A stretch of 49,281 nucleotides of DNA from DAIPJH01 sp036770365 (GTDB taxonomy: Bacteria; Pseudomonadota; Alphaproteobacteria; Rickettsiales; UBA998): positions 1 through 49,281 of the forward strand of contig DAIPJH010000014.1 in the NCBI GenBank assembly GCA_036770365.1, given 5' to 3'. Below the pieces are notes generated by a model. That model worked only from the letters and a program-made list of their open reading frames with translations, made no database searches and was not told where the DNA came from. Positions 31,928 to 40,158 of the stretch are shown piece after piece (position 1 is the stretch's first letter; each line of letters begins with the position of its first letter). The position numbers and the translations under genes are program-made.

Positions 31928-33106
31928 ATGAGCGCGGTAAAGCTGACAAAAACCTATGTGGAGAGCCTTCCTTACACGGAGAAAGGACAGAAATACTACC
32001 ATGATGCGGAGCTAAAAGGTTTTGGCGTGGCGGTTGCCATGCAAAGCAAAACCTACTTCGCCCAGCGTGATATTTTCGGCAAGACGGTGCGTGTGACCAT
32101 CGGCAAGCATGGGGTATTTACCACTGACAAAGCGCGGGAGGAAGCACGGCAACTGCTTGCCCGTATGGCAAAGGGTGAAAATCCAAATGCTACCAAACGC
32201 GAAGAACGGCAAAAACAACTTACCTTTGAAGAAGCATTAGAGGCATACCGTAAAGGCAGGAAGCATCTGAGCCAGACCACCCACTATCGACTCGATTGCC
32301 TAAAAACCCTTTATCTCCCAGACTGGCAACGGATACAAATGCACGAGCTAACCCGCGATATGGTGTTTAAGCGGCATCTGAAAATTGGAGAAAAACACGG
32401 CAAAACTCAAGCCAACACCGTCTTTCAACTGGTGCGTGCCATTTATAATTTTTCGCTACAAGGGCATGACCACTTGCCGCCCAACCCCGTGACGGCGCTT
32501 TCTTCCGCGAAGGCATGGTATAAGGAAACCCGCCGCCGTTCCGTCATCAAGCCGCATCAGATAAAACCGTGGTACGATACCGTGAGGATGCTGGATAACA
32601 GCACCATCCGCGATTACCTGCTGCTGCTTCTGTTTACAGGGATGCGACGCATTGAAGCAATGGAACTGCGCTGGGAAAACGTCGATTTTGCGGAAAAGAT
32701 GCTCACCGTTCCCCATACTAAAAACAGTGAGCCGCTGGATTTGCCACTCAGTGATTATGTCTTTACGTTGTTGCAGGAGCGCAAGAAGCGTACAGGAAAA
32801 AGCCCTTGGGTGTTTACGGGAGACGGGAAAACAGGGCATTTGGTGGAACCCAAGAACAGCGTCAAGAAAATCGCAGAAGATTCAGGCGTTCCCTTCATGC
32901 TGCATGACTTGCGGCGTACCTTCACCACCATTGCGGAGAGTTTGGATATACCAGCCTATGCGATCAAAGGACTCATCAACCATAAAGCTGGTAATGACGT
33001 GACGGCGGGCTATATTATTATGTCCGTAGACCGCCTCCGCGACCCCATGCAGAAGGTAACGGACAGGATACTGGAGTTGGCTACTATGGAGGCTCCTAAC
33101 CCATAG
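31928..33106 (+). CDS. Tyrosine-type integrase (P4-like)
   Basis: A 392-residue site-specific recombinase. It has the N-terminal DUF4102-type arm-binding domain (ATFGxG-like segment YYHDAELKGFGVAV), a SAM-like core-binding domain, and a C-terminal catalytic domain. Catalytic residues are visible: Arg in GMRRIEAMELRW (about 240), H-D-L-R-R, H in LINHKAG and Tyr in AGYIIM (about 361). Start 31928 has GGAG upstream; the open frame begins at 31910. It lies next to the left end and should be the enzyme that inserted the island into the anticodon loop of tRNA(CAT). Confidence 0.93.
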   Translation: MSAVKLTKTYVESLPYTEKGQKYYHDAELKGFGVAVAMQSKTYFAQRDIFGKTVRVTIGKHGVFTTDKAREEARQLLARMAKGENPNATKREERQKQLTFEEALEAYRKGRKHLSQTTHYRLDCLKTLYLPDWQRIQMHELTRDMVFKRHLKIGEKHGKTQANTVFQLVRAIYNFSLQGHDHLPPNPVTALSSAKAWYKETRRRSVIKPHQIKPWYDTVRMLDNSTIRDYLLLLLFTGMRRIEAMELRWENVDFAEKMLTVPHTKNSEPLDLPLSDYVFTLLQERKKRTGKSPWVFTGDGKTGHLVEPKNSVKKIAEDSGVPFMLHDLRRTFTTIAESLDIPAYAIKGLINHKAGNDVTAGYIIMSVDRLRDPMQKVTDRILELATMEAPNP

Positions 33107-33119
33107 TGCTGGGGTATCT

Positions 33120-33165
33120 GGGGCGCAGCTAAACGGAACTTAGATAGTTCCTACCCGCTGCGCCC
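33120..33165. other. Nested two-stem hairpin after the integrase gene
   Basis: Outer arms GGGCGCAGC (33121-33129) and GCTGCGCCC (33157-33165) and inner arms GGAACT (33135-33140) and AGTTCC (33146-33151) are perfect complements. The total is 46 bases. It may terminate the integrase transcript, but only TT follows. Two similar structures lie elsewhere in the island. Confidence 0.6.
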
Positions 33166-33215
33166 TTAACGCCCTACAAAAGCCTGTGGTGCTGGGATTA
33201 AATGATAAGGAAAAA

Positions 33216-34136
33216 ATGGAACACAAACATAAAATAGGAAAGTGGGAATATAACTACCTCGCACCAGAGGATTTCGATTGTACATCCATTTATCCCGAAG
33301 AAACCCTGTCCAGACTATGGAAGGCGATTGAGTCCGCTTCCCTGAAAAACCCGATTAGCCACGAGTTGTTTAAGGCGATAATCGTAAAATCTGCGTACGT
33401 CTATTGCTGTCAGGAATATTTCCGTGGCTCTGATTCGTTGTCTTTCCGCGACATCAACACACGGATTGCCAATATCAAGAAAAGCGCTGAACAGCTTAAC
33501 AAGCGGCTATTTCCTCTTCCTCTGGAGTTGTTCGAGGATTTTGTCGAATCCTTGCATCCTAGGGAAGATAGCGAGGGTGACTACGATTTACAGGATGTTT
33601 CGCTTTACGCACAATGCAGGATTAATGATTCGATGGGTTTACCTGTTCCTACTGTCCGTAAATTCTACGAAAACCATTCTGGCTATTGGGAAGTAAGCGG
33701 CTTACTCGCAAGGCTCGAAAACGACTTAAATACCCTGCTGGAAATATGTGATTCGCATAGTTTTCTTACTGAGACGTGGGAGCATGAGCGCAGCAAAAAC
33801 ATGGGTGTGCAGCGCATGGCGCTCCATAACTACACCTACCATCTCGCGTTATTGTGGGAGTATTGCACGGATAGCATTGCCACCATGACAAGAAACGATG
33901 ACGACCAGATACGAAGCAAGTGCCTCGATTTTATTGAGGCGGCGTTTACGCCACTCGAAGCATATTACAGGGCAAAGATTAACCCTGAGAAAGAGAAACG
34001 TAACAGAGCTATGCTCTACACTTGCCTCGATCAATATCGGAAAGATGAGCGTGGAAAACGGAGAAGAGTAAACACTGAAATTTTATTGGAAACCTTGCTC
34101 GAAAGGCTCTCCATACACAAAGTTTCCCATTCGTGA
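33216..34136 (+). CDS. Unknown island protein, 306 residues
   Basis: A soluble, charged, mostly helical protein, with no signal peptide or membrane segment. Features include a Trp/Tyr-rich start (GKWEYNYLAPEDFD), many Glu/Leu-rich helices, and a basic C-terminal region (KINPEKEKRNR and GKRRRVNTE) that could bind nucleic acid. I do not recognise the family. The ATG at 33216 has AAGGA five bases upstream; a GTG at 33186 is less likely. It sits between the integrase and the AlpA-like gene. Confidence 0.65.
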   Translation: MEHKHKIGKWEYNYLAPEDFDCTSIYPEETLSRLWKAIESASLKNPISHELFKAIIVKSAYVYCCQEYFRGSDSLSFRDINTRIANIKKSAEQLNKRLFPLPLELFEDFVESLHPREDSEGDYDLQDVSLYAQCRINDSMGLPVPTVRKFYENHSGYWEVSGLLARLENDLNTLLEICDSHSFLTETWEHERSKNMGVQRMALHNYTYHLALLWEYCTDSIATMTRNDDDQIRSKCLDFIEAAFTPLEAYYRAKINPEKEKRNRAMLYTCLDQYRKDERGKRRRVNTEILLETLLERLSIHKVSHS

Positions 34137-34233
34137 AGTATGAAGTCTTCCAGAAGCCAAATTACTCGATCCTAAATCTTTCCTAGAGCCGCCGCTACCC
34201 TGCGTTTGTTCAATCAAACAAAAGGAGTTGGCG

Positions 34234-34455
34234 ATGAACACAAAACTTTCCATCAATCTACGGGACACCCCGCTTCTGAATGAAAAGGAAGCAGCGGAAT
34301 ACCTCAATATTGCCGTCAAAACGCTTCAATACTGGCGCGTTGCAGGTGGCGGTCCCGCTTTTATCAAAATGGGACGGCTGGTGCGTTACGAACTAAGCAC
34401 CCTCTCAGCTTACATCGAATCAAACCGCAGGCTGAATACCTGCAATCATTATTAG
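34234..34455 (+). CDS. AlpA/excisionase-like helix-turn-helix protein
   Basis: A 73-residue protein with a MerR-type winged helix (HTH_17): L-L-N-E-K-E-A-A-E-Y-L-N-I followed by T-L-Q-Y-W-R, then G-G-P-A-F-I-K-M-G-R-L-V-R-Y. This is the pattern of AlpA/Xis regulators of P4-like elements, which activate integrase expression or direct excision. AAAGGAG lies six bases upstream of the ATG. The next gene, the primase, starts 12 bases on, so they are one operon. Confidence 0.86.
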   Translation: MNTKLSINLRDTPLLNEKEAAEYLNIAVKTLQYWRVAGGGPAFIKMGRLVRYELSTLSAYIESNRRLNTCNHY

Positions 34456-34466
34456 GAGATACACAT

Positions 34467-36554
34467 ATGTCTAATGTTAAACACCCTATTGCACCACTGC
34501 CATTGAATCCTAAACTGGCAAAAGCCTTATCTATGGCAAAGAATGGAATCCCCGTATTCCCCCTAATTCCCAACGATAAAAAGCCGCTAACCAAACATGG
34601 TTTTAAGGATGCCACCACTGACCCAGAGCAAATTAAGGCATGGTGGGCAGAAACACCCGATGCCAATATCGGGATGCCCACGGGCAAAGCCTCTGGCATA
34701 TTTGTGCTGGATATTGACCCGCGACATGGAGGTGACGCTTCCCTGCAAGCTATTATCGCACAATATGGTACACTCCCTGAAACCCAAAGAGTGCGGACAG
34801 GCGGTGGTGGCGAGCATATTTATCTGGCTAATCCTGACATTCAGATTCGCAATAGTGCGGGTAAACTGGGGGCTGGTTTGGATATTCGCTGTGAAGGCGG
34901 ATATGTGGTTGTGCCACCATCAGTTACGGAACGGGAATATGTTGATATAGAACCTGAGCTACCCATTGCCGAAGCACCACAATGGCTCTTTGCCTTGATG
35001 GATAAGGCAGCACGTCCTGAAGTCTCAAAAGCTGATTGGCAGGAATTAGAAATCTCTGAAGGAGGCAGAAACGACAAGCTCACCAGCTTGGCAGGTGTAT
35101 TACGCCACAAGGGCTTAGGGCAAGAAGCCATTCTTGACACGCTGCGGAGCATTAACCGACACCATACCGATAATCCTCTGCCTGATGACGAGGTGGTGCG
35201 TATCGCTCGCAATATGGCGAATTACGAGCCGAAACCCAATCAGCATGATGAAACAGACGTAGGCAATGCCCTGCTGCTGCAAGCCATGTTCGGTGGCTCA
35301 ATGCTCTATTGCCATGCCATGAAACGCTGGCTTTTTTGGCAAGGAAAATACTGGCAGGAAGATAGCACAGGCGAAGCAGAGCGTAAATGCATGGAAATGG
35401 TCAACGTCCACGCTAGTAGCTTTGGCAAGGGGCATTTGAAACGTGCCAAAAGCCCTGCGGGTATGGCAGCAATGCTGAGTATTGCCCGTCACCTGCCCAG
35501 CATGTACGTTACTATGCCAGAGCTGGATGCCAACCCGTGGCTTCTCAATCTCAACAATGGTACGCTTGACTTGCATACACGCACATTGCGGTCGCATAGT
35601 CCTGCGGATTTGATGACGAAGATACTGCCAATTGATTATCTTCCAGACGCTACCGCGCCGCGTTTCCAGCAGTTTATGTACGAGGTTATGCTTGATAACC
35701 AAGAAATGATTTCTTTCATGCAGCGCTTTATGGGGTATTGCCTAACGGGGGAGATAAAAGAATCGAAGTTCTTTACCTTCCACGGAGATGGTGCAAACGG
35801 TAAAAGCACTCTGATTTCAGTTATCCATGATGTTTTAGGTCATTATGCGGTAGCCGCACAAGGTAGTACGTTTCTGCACCGTCGTAGTGAGCGTATCCGT
35901 AATGACATTGCTGCACTGGCTGGAGCTAGGTTTGTAAGTGCTGTAGAAGTTGATCCTGACGATAGGTTAGATGAAGTGCTGCTAAAGCAGATTACTGGCG
36001 GAGATACCATCAGTGTGCGGAAGCTCTATAGTGAACCGTTCGAGATGCTTCCCACCTTTAAGCTGGTGCTTGGGGTAAACCGTCTGCCTGCTATCGTGGG
36101 CACAGATCGGGGAATCTGGCGACGTGTCTGCGTGATTCCGTTTTCTGCCACATTTGAGGGTGATAAGCAGGATAAAGATTTGATTACCAAACTCCGTAGC
36201 GAGCGTTCAGGCATCCTTAACTGGATGCTGGTAGGACTTTCCGATTGGAAACAACAAGGACTAAGTGAGCCTGTGCCTGTGGTGCAGGCAAGCCAGAATT
36301 ACCGTGCGCGGATGGATACGCTAGGGTTGTTCATCAACGAAGAATGCGAGCAGGGTGATGCGCTGATGGTGCGTACCAGCAATTTCAATGCCGCCTATGA
36401 CCGCTGGTGTAAGGATTACGGTTACTTCGCCATTAGCCGCCGTGATCTTGTGCCAACGATGGAGTCCAAACGATTCCAACGTGAAAAACGACGAGGCGGC
36501 TACCTACATTATGTTGGCCTCGCGTTAAAGGAAGAGTTGGATCGGGAATATTAA
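34467..36554 (+). CDS. Primase-polymerase/D5-type helicase fusion (P4-like replication protein)
   Basis: A 695-residue replication protein. The N-terminal Prim-Pol domain (about residues 15-180) has the catalytic pair in VLDIDPRHGG (Asp82, Asp84) and the RTGGGGEHIYL segment. A primase C-terminal domain (PriCT) follows (GGRNDKLTSLAG, about 198-250). The D5_N/SF3 helicase part has Walker A GDGANGKST near 440, Walker B-like FVSAVEVDPDD, and the sensor block KLVLGVNRLP. Such proteins start DNA synthesis and unwind the origin of phage satellites and plasmids, so the excised island can probably replicate itself. Confidence 0.93.
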   Translation: MSNVKHPIAPLPLNPKLAKALSMAKNGIPVFPLIPNDKKPLTKHGFKDATTDPEQIKAWWAETPDANIGMPTGKASGIFVLDIDPRHGGDASLQAIIAQYGTLPETQRVRTGGGGEHIYLANPDIQIRNSAGKLGAGLDIRCEGGYVVVPPSVTEREYVDIEPELPIAEAPQWLFALMDKAARPEVSKADWQELEISEGGRNDKLTSLAGVLRHKGLGQEAILDTLRSINRHHTDNPLPDDEVVRIARNMANYEPKPNQHDETDVGNALLLQAMFGGSMLYCHAMKRWLFWQGKYWQEDSTGEAERKCMEMVNVHASSFGKGHLKRAKSPAGMAAMLSIARHLPSMYVTMPELDANPWLLNLNNGTLDLHTRTLRSHSPADLMTKILPIDYLPDATAPRFQQFMYEVMLDNQEMISFMQRFMGYCLTGEIKESKFFTFHGDGANGKSTLISVIHDVLGHYAVAAQGSTFLHRRSERIRNDIAALAGARFVSAVEVDPDDRLDEVLLKQITGGDTISVRKLYSEPFEMLPTFKLVLGVNRLPAIVGTDRGIWRRVCVIPFSATFEGDKQDKDLITKLRSERSGILNWMLVGLSDWKQQGLSEPVPVVQASQNYRARMDTLGLFINEECEQGDALMVRTSNFNAAYDRWCKDYGYFAISRRDLVPTMESKRFQREKRRGGYLHYVGLALKEELDREY

Positions 36555-36566
36555 ACATTGGGGCGC

Positions 36567-36617
36567 GTGGGGTATGTGCGGCGTAACTTTTTATAGTTAG
36601 CGTTTGCCGTACCCCAC
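36567..36617. other. Nested two-stem hairpin after the primase gene
   Basis: Outer arms GTGGGGTA (36567-36574) and TACCCCAC (36610-36617), with CGGC/GCCG stacked inside, enclose TAACT (36584-36588) and AGTTA (36595-36599). Its architecture resembles those at 33120 and 43148. It may stop transcription or be a protein-binding element. Confidence 0.55.
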
Positions 36618-36672
36618 AAACCCTGCCTAAAGGCACGATTTCTCTTGCTTTAGCTGTGTGTGACCGTATCGA

Positions 36673-37017
36673 ATGGATATGGAACAGGCCTCAGAAAAAA
36701 CCAAGCAGATTGCTGCACTCAATGATCTACTCCGTCAGACGTTCTGGGGTGGTCAGATAATAATGACAGATGGCATTGCCACCCTTAACCAACAGACCAT
36801 CGACCAGATATTCGCCGCCGTCCGTGATTTTGATAGCTTCACGGAAGATAACGACCCGCACGGGGAGCATGATTTTGGTTGCGTAACGGTGGTGGAAAAT
36901 AAGGTGTTCTGGAAAATTGATTACTACGACACACGCATGGAGTTCGCCTCTCCTGATCCTGCTAATCCTGTGGAAACCTGCCGTGTGCTGACCATCATGC
37001 TAGCGGAAGAATACTGA
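36673..37017 (+). CDS. DUF3768 domain protein
   Basis: A 114-residue protein covering a whole DUF3768 domain. Key parts are I-A-x-L-N-D-x-L-R-Q near residue 13, the F-x-x-F-x-x-D-N-D-P-H-G-E-H-D-F-G core, K-I-D-Y-Y-D and the R-V-L-T-I-M-L-A-E-E-Y end, which is the usual C-terminus. Its function is unknown. The family is frequent on alphaproteobacterial plasmids and islands. No ribosome binding site is evident; an ATG two codons downstream is possible. Confidence 0.85.
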   Translation: MDMEQASEKTKQIAALNDLLRQTFWGGQIIMTDGIATLNQQTIDQIFAAVRDFDSFTEDNDPHGEHDFGCVTVVENKVFWKIDYYDTRMEFASPDPANPVETCRVLTIMLAEEY

Positions 37018-37102
37018 GTAATGCGTATAGCTTTTTGCTTTAGCAACCACTATACTCATCGCTTATATAGGCTGGTATTTGCATCTTTATGAGGAAAACT
37101 TG

Positions 37103-37831
37103 ATGAAAGCAGAAACACAAATCTTAGATTTTTTTGAAACACCAAAAAAGCGTGTAAACTCTGGTGTCTCCACCTCAGACGTAGTGGTTTCTGCATATAA
37201 CTCAGGTAATGCTGATGTGTTTCCTGAGATTCTACAGCTTCACGTTCCCAAAGGTTCTACTATTGCTGATGTAACCTTTGGAAAGGGGGTGTTTTGGCAA
37301 AAAGTTCCAGAAGAGCATTACACATTACTCGCAACCGACATTGCAGATGGTGTCGATTGCAAAAAGCTCCCTTATGAACATGCTTCCATTGATTGCGTGG
37401 TATTAGATCCTCCTTACATGGAAGGGTTTTATAGGAAGCAAAACGACCAGAAAGCTGCTGGAGGAAGCCATACCGCATTTCGTGAATTCTATTCTAATGG
37501 TGATGAAATCAATGAAGATGACGAAAACACAGGAACAAAAAAGTGGCATGCTGCTGTAACAGACATGTACTTCAAAGCGGGTAAAGAGGCTCACAGGGTT
37601 CTGCGTAAGAACGGCGTGTTAATTGTCAAATGTCAAGATGAAGTCAGCGCAGGAAAGCAATGGCTCACCCACGTTGAAATTATCAATCGTTACGAAGGCT
37701 ACGGGTTTTATTGCAAAGACCTATTTGTGGTTATGCGAACTAATAAGCCTGTAGTTAGTCGGCTTATAAAACAAGTACATGCTCGCAAGAACCATTCTTA
37801 TTTCTTGGTTTTTATAAAGCGCTCGACTTAA
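37103..37831 (+). CDS. DNA methyltransferase (DPPY-motif)
   Basis: A 242-residue S-adenosylmethionine-dependent methyltransferase, probably acting on DNA amino groups. A motif I-like D-V-T-F-G-K-G-V-F lies at residues 57-65, ATDIADG follows, and the catalytic VVLDPPYMEGFY is at 99-110. Motifs past R-V-L-R-K-N-G-V-L-I-V-K-C-Q-D (about 170) fit the Rossmann fold. The ATG at 37103 has GAGGAA upstream. It converges on the nuclease gene with a four-base overlap, so the two probably form a restriction-modification system. Confidence 0.86.
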   Translation: MKAETQILDFFETPKKRVNSGVSTSDVVVSAYNSGNADVFPEILQLHVPKGSTIADVTFGKGVFWQKVPEEHYTLLATDIADGVDCKKLPYEHASIDCVVLDPPYMEGFYRKQNDQKAAGGSHTAFREFYSNGDEINEDDENTGTKKWHAAVTDMYFKAGKEAHRVLRKNGVLIVKCQDEVSAGKQWLTHVEIINRYEGYGFYCKDLFVVMRTNKPVVSRLIKQVHARKNHSYFLVFIKRST

Positions 37832-38448
37832 GACAGCACCTCTTGTGGGTCTTTTCCTTTTCCTTCAGCAATCATCTCATCCAATAATTGTCGAATGTCG
37901 TTATAAAATGGTGGTTCAGGAGGGGACGATACTTCTATTAAACTAGAAATGAGGCACTCTCTTTGCTCCTTGGTGTACTTGATCCAAGTGGAGCATGGAA
38001 GGTCGGTATTGCGTGCATAAACGAAATGCCACTTCTTCTCAAAAGCGTAGCAGTTTACTGCCAGAATGTCGAACTCCCCCCTTAAAAGCAAAGTGGTTTC
38101 CAGTTTTGAGCCATCGGGCATCATAATGGTTCTCCGATCACTACCATCCACTTGTGTCTTTGCGCGCCATTTTCCTGCTTTTTCATCCCGCTTGACAGTG
38201 GCACTTTGTAATGATTTTGATTCAATATCAAAGGCACGATTCTTATAGATTACATAGAGATCGCTTTTTTTCTTTCGGTTATGGTCGTCAAATTTCTTGA
38301 TAAGTGAGACATCTGGAAGTGAGGTAATAATTTGCCTCAACTTCATTTCTGCCACATAACCAAGAAGCATCCCTCTTAAACTCGGATTTTCATTAAGTGC
38401 TTGCGTAAGTTGTTCAGGCGTTATTTGCCATTCTTCGAGGATTGTCAT
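37828..38448 (-). CDS. PD-(D/E)XK-type nuclease, probable restriction enzyme
   Basis: A 206-residue protein. The fold signature is readable: G-Y-V-A-E-M-K-L-R (helix with Glu34), D63 in K-K-S-D-L-Y-V-I and E76-S-K78 in F-D-I-E-S-K-S. Later strands (EFDILAVNCYAF, WHFVYAR) fit. The neighbouring convergent methyltransferase makes a type II restriction enzyme the likeliest role. The ATG at 38448 is supported by AGGAAAAG; the frame could start five codons earlier. Recognition site cannot be told from sequence. Confidence 0.72.
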   Translation of the reverse strand: MTILEEWQITPEQLTQALNENPSLRGMLLGYVAEMKLRQIITSLPDVSLIKKFDDHNRKKKSDLYVIYKNRAFDIESKSLQSATVKRDEKAGKWRAKTQVDGSDRRTIMMPDGSKLETTLLLRGEFDILAVNCYAFEKKWHFVYARNTDLPCSTWIKYTKEQRECLISSLIEVSSPPEPPFYNDIRQLLDEMIAEGKGKDPQEVLS

Positions 38449-38661
38449 AGTCTTTTCCTGCATTGATGAGAGTAGCTTGCAACTTACTCATTCCACCGAA
38501 GTGATGCAACCCTTTGCAACGAATGTTCTGTGCTTATTGTACGCCATCTTCTAACCATACTTTTTGCGGGTCCTTTTGGACGAAGAACGCATGAGGGCGG
38601 GCGGTGCGCGCAGATGCTCCAGTGTCAGGATTTTTGTTTCGAGGGTGACTACTTTTGAGCG

Positions 38662-39720
38662 TTACTCAGGCAGACTATTTGGCGTATAAATGGAAGAGTA
38701 TCCCTCGGCGAGATTTTTTAGAAACATTTCAGAAACTTGTTCTCCGTACTGTGCAAACAATTGTTCTCCAATTGCAGGCAGCATTTCACAACTCCGCTTC
38801 CAGTCCGACAATTCGATTTTCGGCATTACAGGTTCGCCATCTACCCTTAATACGTTATTTCCACCTACAATTAAGCGAGCTTGACCAGTCGCGTTCTGTG
38901 ACTGAATATGCATGCATTCAAATACAAGCGTTGTCCAAAATAGCATGCCGCCCCGCGTTCGCCTTTTCTCATCCATTTGATATGTATCCTTGACACACCC
39001 AAGGCTTAATACCTTTACCTGTTCTCGCTTTACGTCGTAGCAGGCCAAGGCATCCGCTACTCCGACCATAATCGGATTATTTGCCCAGATTCCACCATCC
39101 ACAAATTCGTAGCCATCTTCTCCTTGTACTGGTGCGAAGAAGGTCGGTGCCGCAGAAGTAGTTTTTGCAGCATGTGACATAGCTTGCGTCCAGTCTTTTT
39201 TATAGTCTGGGTGGTGTGGCGTTTTGAAGATGAAAGGTTCGTAATGCAGTGTTTCCGCGGCTGGAATACATAACCTAACCTTGCTCTCCCATATTTGCGT
39301 ATCGCCTAAAATCTCGGCTATAAGAGTACTAAGTTTTCCGCTATCGCAGCGATTGAAGATGTATTTTGCTGCTGACGCAAAGCGGCTCTGGAACCAGTTA
39401 AGAGGGGGAAATACCTCTCCACCACGCTTAATGTAGATTTCGAGAATTTCGGAAGCAGTAATCCCTTTTCCAAGGCCGAGCGCGATAATACCGCCAGTGG
39501 AGGTTCCAGTGATGAGGTCGAAATAATCTGCGATAGAGTTTCCTTGAAGGTAGGTTTTTTCCAATCGCGCGAGGAAAGCCAGCGGGAGGATTCCCCTGAT
39601 GCCGCCGCCATCAATGGATAGGATGCGAAAGTCCCTATCAGTTGGCCAAGGTAAGCGTTCGCGGCGGCGATAGAGCGTTCCTGCTGATCTGGGGACTGGT
39701 GATGGTTCTCTTCTGTGCAT
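38662..39720 (-). CDS. capV: CBASS effector CapV, patatin-like phospholipase
   Basis: A 352-residue cytoplasmic patatin-type lipase. The oxyanion-hole GGGIRG is at residues 38-43, the nucleophile motif GTSTG at 72-76 (Ser74) and the catalytic Asp in DGG at 208-210. Such effectors degrade membrane phospholipids and kill the infected cell when a cyclic nucleotide is made by the CD-NTase. The start has AAAGGAA upstream. It is the last gene of the CBASS operon and overlaps the E2-like frame by about 400 bases. Confidence 0.9.
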   Translation of the reverse strand: MHRREPSPVPRSAGTLYRRRERLPWPTDRDFRILSIDGGGIRGILPLAFLARLEKTYLQGNSIADYFDLITGTSTGGIIALGLGKGITASEILEIYIKRGGEVFPPLNWFQSRFASAAKYIFNRCDSGKLSTLIAEILGDTQIWESKVRLCIPAAETLHYEPFIFKTPHHPDYKKDWTQAMSHAAKTTSAAPTFFAPVQGEDGYEFVDGGIWANNPIMVGVADALACYDVKREQVKVLSLGCVKDTYQMDEKRRTRGGMLFWTTLVFECMHIQSQNATGQARLIVGGNNVLRVDGEPVMPKIELSDWKRSCEMLPAIGEQLFAQYGEQVSEMFLKNLAEGYSSIYTPNSLPE

Positions 39721-40145
39721 TCTTCTTTCTTCCTTTCAGGGTGTCTTTCTGGTGCGTGCCATTTTCCTGTAACACGCCATAATTCATACGTTGCAAGCCA
39801 TTCCGCTGCCCAAGGAATAAGGGTGTCGGCTATGCTTTTACCACCGTCTTCCCAATGCTCGATTTTGGGGTCGTACAAACAGAGGCAGGGGTTATCCCCG
39901 CGATCATATAGATGTGGTACCCATGCGTCTTCTCTATCCTTGAGAGGAGGGTCAATAACGTATATACGGGGTTCGTCGTTGCTGACTTCCATATCATCCC
40001 ATGGTGAGAACCGTGTCCATAGAATGCGGATTTGGTAGGGTTGGTCGAAGCCCATAAGTTCGCCCTCCCAGATAACACACCACCAGCTTTCAACGATGGT
40101 GCGTAATTGCGGGAATTTTTTGCGAACGGCTTCTACATGATGCAT
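39318..40145 (-). CDS. CBASS E2-like protein (stand-alone bacterial E2)
   Basis: The first 142 codons, before the capV start, look like a ubiquitin-conjugating E2 fold: W-W-C-V-I-W, R-I-Y-V-I-D-P-P, then HLYDRGDNPCLCLYDP with probable active Cys89 (or Cys87), and W-A-A-E-W-L-x-x-Y-E-L-W-x-x-T-G-x-W-H. Short type II CBASS systems use such an E2 to prime the CD-NTase, with no E1 or protease, as here. No stop codon appears near codon 142; the frame runs on for 133 codons inside capV. Whether that tail is made is unclear. Start 40145 follows the CD-NTase stop; upstream ATGs overlap it. Confidence 0.78.
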   Translation of the reverse strand: MHHVEAVRKKFPQLRTIVESWWCVIWEGELMGFDQPYQIRILWTRFSPWDDMEVSNDEPRIYVIDPPLKDREDAWVPHLYDRGDNPCLCLYDPKIEHWEDGGKSIADTLIPWAAEWLATYELWRVTGKWHAPERHPERKKEECTEENHHQSPDQQERSIAAANAYLGQLIGTFASYPLMAAASGESSRWLSSRDWKKPTFKETLSQIISTSSLEPPLAVLSRSALEKGLLLPKFSKSTLSVVERYFPLLTGSRAALRQQQNTSSIAAIAENLVLL

Positions 40146-40158
40146 TGTCAACAACTTC

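Noticed and set aside
33120..36617. Hairpins as integron attC sites
   Set aside because: They lack the paired RYYYAAC and GTTRRRY core sites and there is no integron integrase; they are simple perfect inverted repeats.
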